A DNA stretch of 56,620 nt from a virus. The stretch spans positions 1 to 56,620 of the IMG/VR virus record IMGVR_UViG_3300036835_000176. The stretch is one strand, 5' to 3'. The notes under the pieces were generated by a model. The model did no database searches and was not told the DNA's origin. It was given only the letters and a program-made list of their open reading frames with translations. This document shows, piece by piece, positions 15,868 through 25,062 of this stretch (positions are counted from its first letter, which is position 1; every line of letters begins with the position of its first letter). The position numbers and the translations under genes were made by a program.

Positions 15868-16549
15868 GCGCTGGCTCGTTTGGCGGCTCGGCGATGCAAT
15901 CCTCTAGCCCGTAGGCGCGCTGGCCGACGTGCAGGCATTGCACATCGAAGTCAAGCCAAATACGGAAGCCCGCCTTTTTCATCATGCGGCAAAAGTAGAT
16001 GTCCTCACTCACATTGCGCCGGATGTCTGCCGAGCAGATGAACTGAAACCACGGCGCGGGCAGGGCCTCGAATACCTGGCGCTTGATGAGCGTGAACGCG
16101 CAGCCGATGGCGTCTACTTCCTGCACGCCCTCGACGAACTCAGTGAGGCTCTGATAGCGCCCATCATCGGTGGCGCGATACGCGCATGGGATGACGGGCC
16201 GCCCGCGTGTCGTACAGAAGCCGCTGACCATATCCAGATCGCGCGAGAGCAGCGTCATCAGGCCATCATTGGGCGGGATAATGTCATCATCCCAGAACAG
16301 AATGTGCGTGGCGTTGCGCTCAAGTTCAGATAGATTGCCGCCGTTGATGTGGCGCACCTGCTCAGATTCCGGCGCAACAAAGAGCGTCGCCAGGAAGTTG
16401 CGCGCGGCGGCGATCTCCATTCGCACAGTCGAGCCACGGAACCAGTCCGGCGCGCCGTCATCGGATTTGGGCTTCTCAAGCCGCATGAATGCGCCAAGCC
16501 AGAGCGGGTCTACTGTGCCGACATGCGGCGTCGCGATCATGACCGACAA
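15860..16549 (-). CDS. Glycosyltransferase-like protein 1 (GT-A fold)
   Basis: 229 residues from TTG 16549, which has AAAGGA seven bases upstream; ATG 16540 is possible but spaced too far. Motifs parallel its neighbour: MIATPHVG, FWDDDI, EVDAIGCAFTLIKRQVF and SEDIYFCRMMKKAGFRIWLD. It has a longer middle loop (residues ~58-75). Likely transfers a sugar from a nucleotide donor to a phage structural protein, as described for glycosylated mycobacteriophage virions; the acceptor here is inferred. Confidence 0.75.
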   Translation of the reverse strand: MSVMIATPHVGTVDPLWLGAFMRLEKPKSDDGAPDWFRGSTVRMEIAAARNFLATLFVAPESEQVRHINGGNLSELERNATHILFWDDDIIPPNDGLMTLLSRDLDMVSGFCTTRGRPVIPCAYRATDDGRYQSLTEFVEGVQEVDAIGCAFTLIKRQVFEALPAPWFQFICSADIRRNVSEDIYFCRMMKKAGFRIWLDFDVQCLHVGQRAYGLEDCIAEPPNEPAHE

Positions 16550-16570
16550 TGCTGTGTCCTTTCACGACAC

Positions 16571-17206
16571 TCAGAGGCGGTACGGGATGTAGTCGCTGGA
16601 TAGGATGCTGTCAGGAATGGGGCAGTCATGGCAATCGTAGAGATGCGCCGCGCCCATCTTGACCGATTGACGCAGATTCATCGGTACATCGCTTGCCGCG
16701 TCGCCATAGCCCGCTATGTACGTCACGCGCAGACGTGGCCCGCGACGCTCGATAGGAAACACGCCGATACCGGTGAATGTGCCAGTCCAGTAGCTCAGTG
16801 TCCAGTCAGCCAGCGCGATATACGCGGGCGCGTCAGGACTCGGATTGTCTAACTGCCACTCCGTATCCGCAACCAATGTTTGCCACTGATTCGTACTGGT
16901 CTCAATCTCCACCGTGGTCACGCTCTGCGCGGGTCCTGGCGTCAGTTCCACGGCAAGATCAGATCCAAAGCCGATGATGCCTGAGAGCGGCGCATGCACG
17001 AGTTCGTCTGTAAGCGTGGCCACCAGTCGTACCGTCTGTGTGATGAGCGCACGTCCCGTCTTGCGCTCAAGCCACTGGCGGCTGGCGGTGATGAAGTCGC
17101 TGATATCTTGGTCGTCCTCGCCAAAGTCCACACGCAGGTAGCGTTTGACTTCCGAGACGGTGACTGGCTCCACAGCGGGAGCCACCGTAACCACATACTG
17201 GCGCAT
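16571..17206 (-). CDS. Head-tail connector protein (gp6-like)
   Basis: 211 residues. VTVSEVKRYLRVDFGEDDQDISDFITASRQWLERKTGR is the standard opening of the phage gp6-like connector/DNA packaging family, and the C-terminus has VPMNLRQSVKMGAAHLYD. Forms the ring below the portal. GGGAG before ATG. Confidence 0.85.
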   Translation of the reverse strand: MRQYVVTVAPAVEPVTVSEVKRYLRVDFGEDDQDISDFITASRQWLERKTGRALITQTVRLVATLTDELVHAPLSGIIGFGSDLAVELTPGPAQSVTTVEIETSTNQWQTLVADTEWQLDNPSPDAPAYIALADWTLSYWTGTFTGIGVFPIERRGPRLRVTYIAGYGDAASDVPMNLRQSVKMGAAHLYDCHDCPIPDSILSSDYIPYRL

Positions 17207-17245
17207 AGGTGACTCCCACTAGGAAACGACTCAGGAAACGACAGG

Positions 17246-17644
17246 CTAGAAGGTCGGCGCGTTGTGCGGGTCGCCAAGCACGATAGACGCGCTAAACAGC
17301 CCGCCCGTGGTGGTGGTACCCGTCACGGTGTCCTTGACACGCACGTAGCGCTTGCTGCCCTTGTAGCCCACCCACTGAATCGCCTCGTCACTAGACGAGT
17401 CAGCGGCAGTGAACGCGCCCATCAGGTCCGATGCGCTCACGTTCGTGAAATCGCCATCAGTGGTCGTCGCCGACTCCTGAAGCGTAAACGTGTGCGTGCC
17501 ATCGGTGATGACGCCAATGCTGACGATAGCGGCCACAGACTCGTAGCCCGCCGTATCCTGCGCGGTGCCGGTCGCGGTCGCGGTGATCTTGATCGGCTCG
17601 ATGTTCTGCATAACCTTTACGTTGTGCGCGAGGTCTCTCTTCAA
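17246..17644 (-). CDS. Capsid-associated structural protein
   Basis: 132 residues from TTG 17644, eight bases after AAGGAG and overlapping the HNH stop (TTGA). The body (GYESVAAIVSIGVITDGTHTFTLQE, then KRYVRVKDTVTG) is the small beta-sandwich protein often encoded just after the major capsid gene in siphophages; some members decorate the head. The HNH gene has been inserted between it and the capsid gene. Confidence 0.65.
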   Translation of the reverse strand: MKRDLAHNVKVMQNIEPIKITATATGTAQDTAGYESVAAIVSIGVITDGTHTFTLQESATTTDGDFTNVSASDLMGAFTAADSSSDEAIQWVGYKGSKRYVRVKDTVTGTTTTGGLFSASIVLGDPHNAPTF

Positions 17645-18330
17645 GGTAAAGACTCCTTGTCTTTGCTCCTGCTGGCGGCAAGCCATGCAAGGAACTCTTC
17701 GTCGGTCTTGGTATGCTTGCTGTGGTTACAGGGGCCACAGGACGGCACGATGTTGGAAATGTCATTACTGCCACCGCGAGCAAGTGGAATACGATGTTCC
17801 GCTTGAATCTTGTCTGCGCGGATTCCGCAGTAATAGCAGCGATAACCAGCCACAAAGCAAAGCGCTTCAAATTCATCAGCGGTCCAAGAGCCGCCAGTGG
17901 CGAGTGCGCGGGCGCGACGCCGGTTCTGGTTAGCGCGCTTGATTGCGCGATAACGCTGGCGGTTTTCGTTCCGCCAATGCCTACCATATTCGGCATACCG
18001 TTCCGCGTTGGCATTCCGATGTTCTCGGATATCATCACGGTGCTGGACGCGATATATCCGCGCCTGTTCCCGACGATATTCGCGATTAGCTCGGAAATAG
18101 GCCAACTTTTCATCGCGGTGCGCGTAATGGTAGGCTAACGCCTGATCATTGCGTTTCCGAGCATGCTCAGGGTCATTGCGCCGCCGTTCTCGCCAGTAAG
18201 CGTTGCGGTAGTCCTGTAGTTCTCTAGCGCGACAGGGAGGGCATCGCTTTTGGACGGTATTACCAGCGGTAAATGACGCACCGCATTCACGACACACTAT
18301 CTCGAACTTCATTCCGGCTGGCCTGCTCAC
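17641..18330 (-). CDS. HNH homing endonuclease
   Basis: 229 residues from GTG 18330, six bases after AGGAG. It has an N-terminal zinc ribbon (CRECGASF...CPPC), a long very basic, Tyr/Arg-rich helical region with repeated HRD/NRE units (residues ~40-135) and a C-terminal HNH site (CYYCG, EHRIPLARGGSNDISNIVPSC, CNHSKHTKT). It separates the major capsid gene from the next structural gene, a common landing place for selfish endonucleases. A possible -10 (TACAAT on the minus strand near 18367-18372) suggests its own promoter. Confidence 0.85.
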   Translation of the reverse strand: MSRPAGMKFEIVCRECGASFTAGNTVQKRCPPCRARELQDYRNAYWRERRRNDPEHARKRNDQALAYHYAHRDEKLAYFRANREYRREQARIYRVQHRDDIREHRNANAERYAEYGRHWRNENRQRYRAIKRANQNRRRARALATGGSWTADEFEALCFVAGYRCYYCGIRADKIQAEHRIPLARGGSNDISNIVPSCGPCNHSKHTKTDEEFLAWLAASRSKDKESLP

Positions 18331-18433
18331 CCGCTACTCCTAATCCTGCGCCACCTATCAGTAATATTGTATTCCTGCTAAGCGGCGCAAAACCGGAAAT
18401 AGCCTGGATTGGTACCAACCGAACGCGCTAGGA

Positions 18434-19699
18434 CTAGCTGTGCTGCTTCAGGAGGGCGACCGCCTCAGGCTGCACGAGCAGTCCGCCAACGCGCTTGTAG
18501 AACATGAAGCCGACCTGTCCGCTCATCGCAAACAGTTCGTTCAGCCGCAGCGTCGTGATGCCCTGGCGATCAACGAAGCGGTAGCCCTTGTTGAAGTCGC
18601 CAACGGCCATCGTGACCTTCGTCGCGGTCACGGCGCTGTCCATGTCGGTAGCTTCCTTGTAGGGCTTGCCCAGAATGGTTGGCTCCCATCCCGCCTGCAT
18701 GCCCGCCATGCCCCACGCCTGCAGGAGCGGACGGCCATTGGCCACGTCCGTGATCTCGCGCAGGTACTCCAGCACGGCCTGATTCAACAGCCACACGCAA
18801 TTCGGGCTGTTGCGATAGGCGGGCTTGAGCTTCATCAGCGCGCCCACGACATCGGCGTAGACAATCGCCGTCGCGCCCGCCGTGGTCTTGATGTTGCCGC
18901 TCGGCACATCCGCCACGAAACCGGACATCTGGCCAACGCCAGTACCGGACACGAAGCCGGTACCCTCAGTGACGCCGAACTGCTCCGCCACGTCCGCCGC
19001 GATGTCGGATTCCAGGTCAAAGTATTCGTCGTCAAGCTGCTGACGCGTGAACTGGACTTCCGCGTACATCTCGGATGTCGGGATGGTGCGGTTGCCGTAC
19101 GTCTGGCCGGTGGTCTCCGTGCGGGTGCCAGCTTCGGCGATCCACTGCGCGGCCAGCGTGGTCTTGCGGTAGCGAATCTCGACCGCGTTGGCGTTGGTCG
19201 GCTGCACACGGGCCACGTCACGAACGGGCGTGTACAGGATGCTGTCCTTGATGACCTCGTTCTGCAGGATTTCCGGCAGAACGAAGTAGCCGCCAAGCGT
19301 GTCATCGATGGTGCTGAACGCCTTGCGCTCGCCACCGCCAAGCTCAATGGCCTTGGCCTGCAACGCCTGAACGTCTTCCTCACCCGCGCGCATCGGCGCG
19401 AGAATGGCGCGCTGCTCGCTGGACATCTTGAGCAGGCCATGCTTGAGGAAGGCTTTGAACGCATCGTTGCGCGCCGCCTTCGCCTCGGCCTCTTCATCAC
19501 TCTTTGGCTCGGCCTGCGCGGGGCGCTTCGCCCTCGCCTCAAGCTCGTTCCAGTCGGCGTTGATCTTCTTGATCGCCGCCTCAGTTTCGCCAAGACGTGT
19601 GTCGTACGCCTTGGCCTCTTCCTGACCTTGCTTCACGCGCTCCAGCAACTCATGCTGGAGTTCCAAAATCTTCTCAGCCTCTTCAACGGAAAGGGCCAT
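18434..19699 (-). CDS. Major capsid protein (HK97 fold)
   Basis: 421 residues. Residues ~1-110 are a charged coiled coil, the delta domain that acts as built-in scaffold and is removed by the protease. The mature shell domain begins around KAFSTIDDTLGGYFVLPE and contains TSEMYAEVQFTRQQLDD and VSGTGVGQMSGF, standard for HK97-type capsids. It follows the protease gene by two bases. Bases 18331-18433 downstream hold no gene but include the TTGGTACCAA palindrome. Confidence 0.93.
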   Translation of the reverse strand: MALSVEEAEKILELQHELLERVKQGQEEAKAYDTRLGETEAAIKKINADWNELEARAKRPAQAEPKSDEEAEAKAARNDAFKAFLKHGLLKMSSEQRAILAPMRAGEEDVQALQAKAIELGGGERKAFSTIDDTLGGYFVLPEILQNEVIKDSILYTPVRDVARVQPTNANAVEIRYRKTTLAAQWIAEAGTRTETTGQTYGNRTIPTSEMYAEVQFTRQQLDDEYFDLESDIAADVAEQFGVTEGTGFVSGTGVGQMSGFVADVPSGNIKTTAGATAIVYADVVGALMKLKPAYRNSPNCVWLLNQAVLEYLREITDVANGRPLLQAWGMAGMQAGWEPTILGKPYKEATDMDSAVTATKVTMAVGDFNKGYRFVDRQGITTLRLNELFAMSGQVGFMFYKRVGGLLVQPEAVALLKQHS

Positions 19700-19701
19700 G
19701 A

Positions 19702-21090
19702 TTAGCCTACCTTCTCTAACTGGTGGCGTAGCATATCCGCTCGTAACATGAGCAACTTGACACGCGCGCCCTCACTCAACTGGTCATCGTCACTACTCGG
19801 AGTGGTCTGACTGTCGAGTGCATCAGTAGATGCGGCTCCGTCCCCGACTCCGTTCGCATCCGGCGTTGCCGGTGCTATAAGCGATTTCTCGGCTCCATCC
19901 TGAGTGTCGTCACCCGTGACGGACGGCTCAGTGTCAGCGAGAAGTTGCTTCAAATCCTTGTGACCGCTTTCGATAGAATCCAGCGCCTTATACATGCGGT
20001 CACGGTTAGCGCTAGAAATGGAACGCCCGGCTTTTTGATCGCGCGGGCGGGTATCGCTCATGTATCCGGTGTCGCTGTCCTCAGCGTTGCAGCCGTCCGG
20101 GTCAAGGAATTGATCGCCATCGCTATCCAGCATCGGCGTGAAATCCGCCTGAAGGCTGCGCGCGACGAGATCCAGCAGCGCCGTCGTGAAGTCGCCCATG
20201 TTCGCCTGAATGGCTTCCTCGGCGTCCACCTTTGGCGCATCGGGTGCGAGCCAACCATTGGCCTGCGCGTGCTGCTGCCACATAACCTCAGAGATAGCGT
20301 GGGTAAAGGCGATGAACATATCGCCCCACTCGTCTTGCAGGTCATCCGACTGCGCCAGCGACTGAAAGAGCGTGTTGAAGTCGCGCGCCTTGTGGTCGGT
20401 CGGGCGCTGATACTGATTACCGTTCATGGGCTTGGCCTCCGTGGTGATTATCACGGGGCGCTCTGGTTCCGCAGGTGGCGGTAGCAGCCCCTTTAACTGC
20501 TTGAGGTAGCGTGTCAGGGTCTCGCCTACGCCGTCTGTGCGAATGTCGCCATTCCTGAGCAGGCTGTCTATGCGCTCGGCTTGCGCCGCGATAGCCTCAG
20601 CGCCGTCGCCACCGTCCAGTCTCTTGAGTCCGACTACCGGCGTATCTTCGTTGGAGCCTAACGTCACGCTGCTGAACTCGAATAAACGAAGCTCAGTGAG
20701 TATCCTGGCTTGTGCCTTAGAGTCGTATTGGCTCTGGATAACCTGATAGCCGATGGAATGCTCAGTGATCGCGCCCGCTTCGTAGAGCAGAATCACGTCC
20801 TTGCCGAGTGCGGTAGGGACGATCTGATTTTCAAAATACAGGCCCTTCGCGTCCTCTTGGAGGACACGCGGCGCGCCGAGTATCTGATCTACCTGATGCT
20901 GCCAGACGTGCTTGATACGCCCCTTGCCAGTCGGCCCCCACTCGGCAAGCGTCTTAGCAAAGCAGCCTTTGCGGGTAATATCATCGTCCGCGTCTTTGCG
21001 GTCAAACGTGTTGGCGTATCCGCAGACGATACCCTGCTTGGCGTCTATGTCTTTCACCGCGATAGCGGTAGGGATGCTTTTGTAGCGCAT
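19702..21090 (-). CDS. Prohead protease (HK97-type) with long C-terminal extension
   Basis: 462 residues from ATG 21090 (AGAGGA eight bases upstream). The U35-type protease occupies ~1-155: His65 in WQHQVDQILG, Ser112 in HSIGYQV, and LFEFSSVTLGSNEDTPV. The remaining ~300 residues are an acidic, low-complexity extension with an EDSDTGYMSD patch and a KAGRSISSANRDRM motif seen in other extended proteases. The extension may be a second scaffold or a regulatory tail. The gene lies between portal and capsid. Confidence 0.88.
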   Translation of the reverse strand: MRYKSIPTAIAVKDIDAKQGIVCGYANTFDRKDADDDITRKGCFAKTLAEWGPTGKGRIKHVWQHQVDQILGAPRVLQEDAKGLYFENQIVPTALGKDVILLYEAGAITEHSIGYQVIQSQYDSKAQARILTELRLFEFSSVTLGSNEDTPVVGLKRLDGGDGAEAIAAQAERIDSLLRNGDIRTDGVGETLTRYLKQLKGLLPPPAEPERPVIITTEAKPMNGNQYQRPTDHKARDFNTLFQSLAQSDDLQDEWGDMFIAFTHAISEVMWQQHAQANGWLAPDAPKVDAEEAIQANMGDFTTALLDLVARSLQADFTPMLDSDGDQFLDPDGCNAEDSDTGYMSDTRPRDQKAGRSISSANRDRMYKALDSIESGHKDLKQLLADTEPSVTGDDTQDGAEKSLIAPATPDANGVGDGAASTDALDSQTTPSSDDDQLSEGARVKLLMLRADMLRHQLEKVG

Positions 21091-21095
21091 GGGAG

Positions 21096-23312
21096 TTATC
21101 CTCTTACGTGGTAGCCCTGAGTACACCTACACGCACAATCCTGTGCAGGGTCGCCCGTCGTCCCTGGCGTGTCGCATTCTTCGCCACCCACAATGAACGG
21201 CTCATCCAGGTCAACTATCTGGCCGTCCGCATCGGCGTGATCGTCGCGTGTCCTGTCATCCCTAGTGGCTATCCACTCTTTTTGGAGGTCTAGCCCTGTG
21301 GAGCGCGCGCCATAGATAGAACCAGCATTACTGGCCGCCAACACTTCAGTCCTCGACACCAACTCAGCCCGATAGCCCTTGAAGCCGCTGTACACGTCCT
21401 CAAGCCGCGTAGCGAGCTGGTCTATCGTCTCCTCGTGAGCGATACCGTCTGCCAACGTGGTTTGGATGCGCGCGCGTGTCGTCTCGGTGATACCCTTGAT
21501 GCGCTGTGCGCCGTCCGTGTTCAGATATTGCGCGACGAATGTTTGCCACTCGTCGAGCAAGGCGCTTTCCGCTGCGGCTTTCCTGGCGGGAATGCGGCGC
21601 GCCTTCGCCTCATCGGTGATATCCTCGACCGCCTGCACAGCGAATGGCCCGCCTACCGCCACATGAATCGCCGCAAGCAAATCTTTCCAGTCACCATCGC
21701 TGATGACCTTCTGCGCGGCCTTAATCGCGCCTTTACCCGCGCCCGCGCTCTTCAGCGCCTTGACGACCGCTTTGCGTTCAGACTCAAATTGCGCCGCCAC
21801 CTGATCGGATACCGCGCCGTACCACGCCTCACGGCTGGTCTCAGTGCGTTTCCAGTGCGCCGCCTTTTGCTCCTCCGTGTCGAGTCGCAACGCTTTGTTG
21901 GCAGCGCGTGGGCGTCGCTTCGCTGGCGGTTGGTTGTCGGTTGGTGGCGTGTCGGCGTCAGCACCTTCATCCGGCGGGTTGTTCTGTCCGGCGAACGGCT
22001 TCAGCACGTCAGGAACCGGCGCAGGTGGCTCTACGGCTTGCTCAAGTGGCACGTACGTGGATGGGATAATCCGCACGCCGCCGAGGTCGCCACCAACCTC
22101 GCTCTCGCCGATCATCTTGAGCGACTGGTCGAGCGTCAGCAGGCCCGCCGTCCAACCTTGATAGGCGCGTTGGTAGATCGCTTGGCGGTCCTCTTGTAGC
22201 GCCTCAATATCGTCGGTGTCGTAGTCGAGTTCGTAGCGCTCAGTGTCCATGCCGTAGAGTGGCAGGAGCCAACTATTCAACTCGCCTTTTAGCACGTCCA
22301 TCCGTGGCAGGATGGTTTCCTGATAGAAGGCTTTGCGGGCGCTCTCATAGTTGGCATGCGTCTTGTTGGCGCTATCGCCGAGCAACTCAGGCGGGACGGC
22401 CAGTGCTATGGCGATCTCGCGTGCGGCGTGCGCCTTGCCGTCCAGCCAGTCCATTTCTGACGGGTTTTCGCCCATCTTCTCCCACGTCATCGGCGCACGC
22501 GGGATGAGCGGCTTGCCTGCGTTCCGCGGCCCACTGTAGCGCGCCTCAAGATCGTTCTTCAGCGTCTCATGTACGTCGGCTGGAATGACAACCGGCTGCC
22601 CGCCGCTGGATTGTGGCGTCAGCATGCCGGATGGCCGCGCCATGTTCTGCAGCAGCGCAGTATTCCAGTCATTCGCCGCGTTGTGCTGGTCTACAGCGCG
22701 CGCTGCGACCTTCGCAGGAGCAAGGCCCGTGTTGTCGTCTTCGGGCGAAAACTCGGTGATGTAGCGCACGTCAGACGGGTCGTAGTATTGCTTGTCATGG
22801 CCGTTGGCGCTATAGACCCATCGGATTAGCTCGCCTGTCGTGCGGTTCGTGTCCGCCTTCATGCGATCAGAGCGCACAGCGTAGAGTTCCGCAACGCTCT
22901 TTTCCCGCGTGGTGGTAAGCGCGATAAGATAGGCGTCGCCACTCAGCAGTAAGAGCGAGTGCGAGCGTATCCACAGGCGCGCTGCGCTTTCACGTCGGTT
23001 GGCGCGGGCGTTCATCAGGGTCAGCAGCGGATGGTCCGTCACCTCCGTGCGCTCTTTGCCGCGCTTATCGTAGAGTAGCCAGGGGATACCCGCGCAGGAG
23101 TTGGCGGTGTACATGACGGCGCGAAAGAGGTACGGGTTCTCAGAAAAGCCGTGATGCACCATGCCCGCGAAGTTGCGCGCGCTCGGATAGGATGCTGCCT
23201 GTGGCCCGACGAACGTAGCGAGCGAGTTGCCACCGCCTGATGCTGGCGCATCAGTGGCCTTGCGCGCCATCGTAAAGATTGGTGGCAGCCACAGGTCCGT
23301 CCAGCGTCCCAT
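21096..23312 (-). CDS. Portal protein fused to a MuF-type head domain
   Basis: 738 residues with AGGAG six bases before ATG. Residues ~40-430 form an HK97-type portal (NFAGMVHHGFSENPYLFRAV, HPLLTLMNARAN, IALAVPPELLGDS, ALQEDRQAIYQRAY). A proline-rich linker follows. Residues ~480-738 look like the SPP1 gp7/Mu F minor head protein (YRAELVSRTEVLAASNAG, ATRDDRTRDDHADADGQIVDLDEPF, CACRCT). These are usually two genes. The portal forms the twelve-fold DNA entry ring; the MuF part would place about twelve copies inside the head. Confidence 0.88.
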   Translation of the reverse strand: MGRWTDLWLPPIFTMARKATDAPASGGGNSLATFVGPQAASYPSARNFAGMVHHGFSENPYLFRAVMYTANSCAGIPWLLYDKRGKERTEVTDHPLLTLMNARANRRESAARLWIRSHSLLLLSGDAYLIALTTTREKSVAELYAVRSDRMKADTNRTTGELIRWVYSANGHDKQYYDPSDVRYITEFSPEDDNTGLAPAKVAARAVDQHNAANDWNTALLQNMARPSGMLTPQSSGGQPVVIPADVHETLKNDLEARYSGPRNAGKPLIPRAPMTWEKMGENPSEMDWLDGKAHAAREIAIALAVPPELLGDSANKTHANYESARKAFYQETILPRMDVLKGELNSWLLPLYGMDTERYELDYDTDDIEALQEDRQAIYQRAYQGWTAGLLTLDQSLKMIGESEVGGDLGGVRIIPSTYVPLEQAVEPPAPVPDVLKPFAGQNNPPDEGADADTPPTDNQPPAKRRPRAANKALRLDTEEQKAAHWKRTETSREAWYGAVSDQVAAQFESERKAVVKALKSAGAGKGAIKAAQKVISDGDWKDLLAAIHVAVGGPFAVQAVEDITDEAKARRIPARKAAAESALLDEWQTFVAQYLNTDGAQRIKGITETTRARIQTTLADGIAHEETIDQLATRLEDVYSGFKGYRAELVSRTEVLAASNAGSIYGARSTGLDLQKEWIATRDDRTRDDHADADGQIVDLDEPFIVGGEECDTPGTTGDPAQDCACRCTQGYHVRG

Positions 23313-23348
23313 ATCGCGCTCCTGGGCCGCTGGCCCGTTTTGGCGGTC

Positions 23349-24683
23349 TTAGTAGTCCACGAAGCCCCATTGCTGGCCCGCGCCGTCAATCATCAGGTCA
23401 GTCAGCAGCCACACGAGCGCGTCCATGCGGTCAGGGCTGCTATCGCCTGGCGTCCACTGGCACATCTGATCTTCCAGCGCAGGAAACGCGCCGACGTGAT
23501 GTACCCTGGACTGTTCGTAGAGCGCGGCGACCGGCTCAGCGCGCGTCAACTTGCCTCGTGAGGCATGGACGGCGCGATAGGGTATCGTGGATTCAATCGT
23601 GCGTAAGGTATGCTCGACCATTTCGCCGCCATTATTCGTCTCGGCGACGATGCGATCAGCATGGTACTTGTGATAGCCCGTGACAGCAGCGCGCGCCCAG
23701 CCATCCGGTGACGCCTTCAGGCTTGCGTCTTCCAGGATGTAGCCGTGGCCGTCTTTGCCTAACGCGCCGACAATCACGCCGGTCTCGTCGGAATCTTCGC
23801 TGTGTGTCACGGCAGGGTCTATGGCGACGACAACGCGGCTGAAGGCGTCTGGCGGCTTCGTGGTGCGCGACGCTTCGATCTGGTCTCGCTTCCACAGCGC
23901 GCCCGGATTGTCGTCTAGGATTTCAGCGTCTAATTCCTGGCGCCCTAAGCGCGTCCCCGCATACTTCGCGGTGATTTGCTTCATGAAGGCGGGCGCAAGG
24001 TTCGCCGCGTTGTCATAGGTGCGACCGCGCGTCACATGGGACGTTGACGCCGCCACCAGGTCGCGCACGATCTTGGTTGGCCGTGGCGTGGTCGTTACAA
24101 CGGCGCGCGGATCGCTGCCAGCGCGTAGCGTGAACATGAGCATGTCCCAGGCTTCCTGGGCGTACTTCCATGCCGCCAGCTCATCACACCATGCGCCGTC
24201 AACGTTCGGGCCGCGTAACTGGTCGGGTTCCTCTGCGCTATAGGTCGTCGCGGTCGCACCGTTGGGCCATGTGAGCCTGCGCTTGGATGGCTCGTACTCT
24301 GGACGGAACCACGGTGGCGAGATACGCAGGATGCCGGACTCGCCCTCGATCATCACGTCACGTACGTCAGCAGCGGTCGGCGCCACAAGTGCAAGGCTGC
24401 CACATTGGCCGCTCTCGACTTGCGCGCGCACCCATTCACTTCCCGTGCGCGTCTTTCCAAAGCCTCGACCAGCGAGCAGGAGCCACACGAGCCAGTCACC
24501 TTCGGGTGTGAGTTGATTGTCTCGCGCCCAAAACGACCAGCGGTAGCGATGCTCAACCTTCTGCGCTGGCGTCAGGCTTTCCCAATACCTCTGGCGTAGC
24601 TGTTGCGGCAAGGAGTGAATAGAAACGCGCGTCGGCCTCGGCGGCAAGTCCGTTGATGTCGAGTTGACCTGAGAGCTTGACAT
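23349..24683 (-). CDS. Terminase large subunit
   Basis: 444 residues. Walker A is at ~72-79 (GRGFGKTR), Walker B with Asp167-Glu168 in GAWCDELAAW, coupling motif TTTPRPT near 197, and the RNase H-like nuclease starts with Asp289 in VAIDPAVT and ends with DRMDALVWLL. This is the ATP-driven packaging motor and headful or cos nuclease. The chosen ATG makes a 131-base overlap with the small-subunit gene and has only a weak ribosome site, so a later TTG (24611) cannot be excluded. Confidence 0.92.
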   Translation of the reverse strand: MSSSQVNSTSTDLPPRPTRVSIHSLPQQLRQRYWESLTPAQKVEHRYRWSFWARDNQLTPEGDWLVWLLLAGRGFGKTRTGSEWVRAQVESGQCGSLALVAPTAADVRDVMIEGESGILRISPPWFRPEYEPSKRRLTWPNGATATTYSAEEPDQLRGPNVDGAWCDELAAWKYAQEAWDMLMFTLRAGSDPRAVVTTTPRPTKIVRDLVAASTSHVTRGRTYDNAANLAPAFMKQITAKYAGTRLGRQELDAEILDDNPGALWKRDQIEASRTTKPPDAFSRVVVAIDPAVTHSEDSDETGVIVGALGKDGHGYILEDASLKASPDGWARAAVTGYHKYHADRIVAETNNGGEMVEHTLRTIESTIPYRAVHASRGKLTRAEPVAALYEQSRVHHVGAFPALEDQMCQWTPGDSSPDRMDALVWLLTDLMIDGAGQQWGFVDY

Positions 24684-25050
24684 CGGCTCGTTCCCGGTAC
24701 TTCTGCGGTCGCGCGCCTTTGAGCAGGAAGATAAGCAGCGTGTCGCTATATTTGCGAACGTAGAGCGGAGAACCGTCGTCGTTGTGAACGATGCCCTTGA
24801 CCGATGTCACTGGTTCCTCTACGCCCTCGTAAGCGCGGCGTCGCGCCTCGTCTTCCAATGCCTGCGCACCAAGTTCCGCGCACTCATCCCATTCGGCAGC
24901 GAACGCCTCATCCGTCTTGCGATACTGGTAGAGCCGCTGAGGAGTAACGCCAGCAGTTTTCGCCGCCTTCGTCACGTTGCCACACTCAGAAAGGGCGGAC
25001 AGGAATAGCGTGCGTTTTTTAGCTGCCAATAGTTGTAAAGCCGAGGCCAT
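24553..25050 (-). CDS. Terminase small subunit
   Basis: 165 residues with an N-terminal helix-turn-helix (CGNVTKAAKTAGVTPQRLYQYRKTD) followed by FAAEWDECAELGAQALEDEARRRAYEGVEEPV and SDTLLIFLLKGARPQKYRER, the familiar TerS pattern. It recognises the packaging start and loads the large subunit. GAGGA lies nine bases before ATG. Confidence 0.85.
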   Translation of the reverse strand: MASALQLLAAKKRTLFLSALSECGNVTKAAKTAGVTPQRLYQYRKTDEAFAAEWDECAELGAQALEDEARRRAYEGVEEPVTSVKGIVHNDDGSPLYVRKYSDTLLIFLLKGARPQKYRERADVKLSGQLDINGLAAEADARFYSLLAATATPEVLGKPDASAEG

Positions 25051-25062
25051 CTCACACCATCC

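Noticed and set aside
18440-19705. 421-codon plus-strand open frame opposite the major capsid gene
   Set aside because: Antisense shadow of a clear HK97 capsid gene; composition is His/Arg/Leu-rich without any motif.
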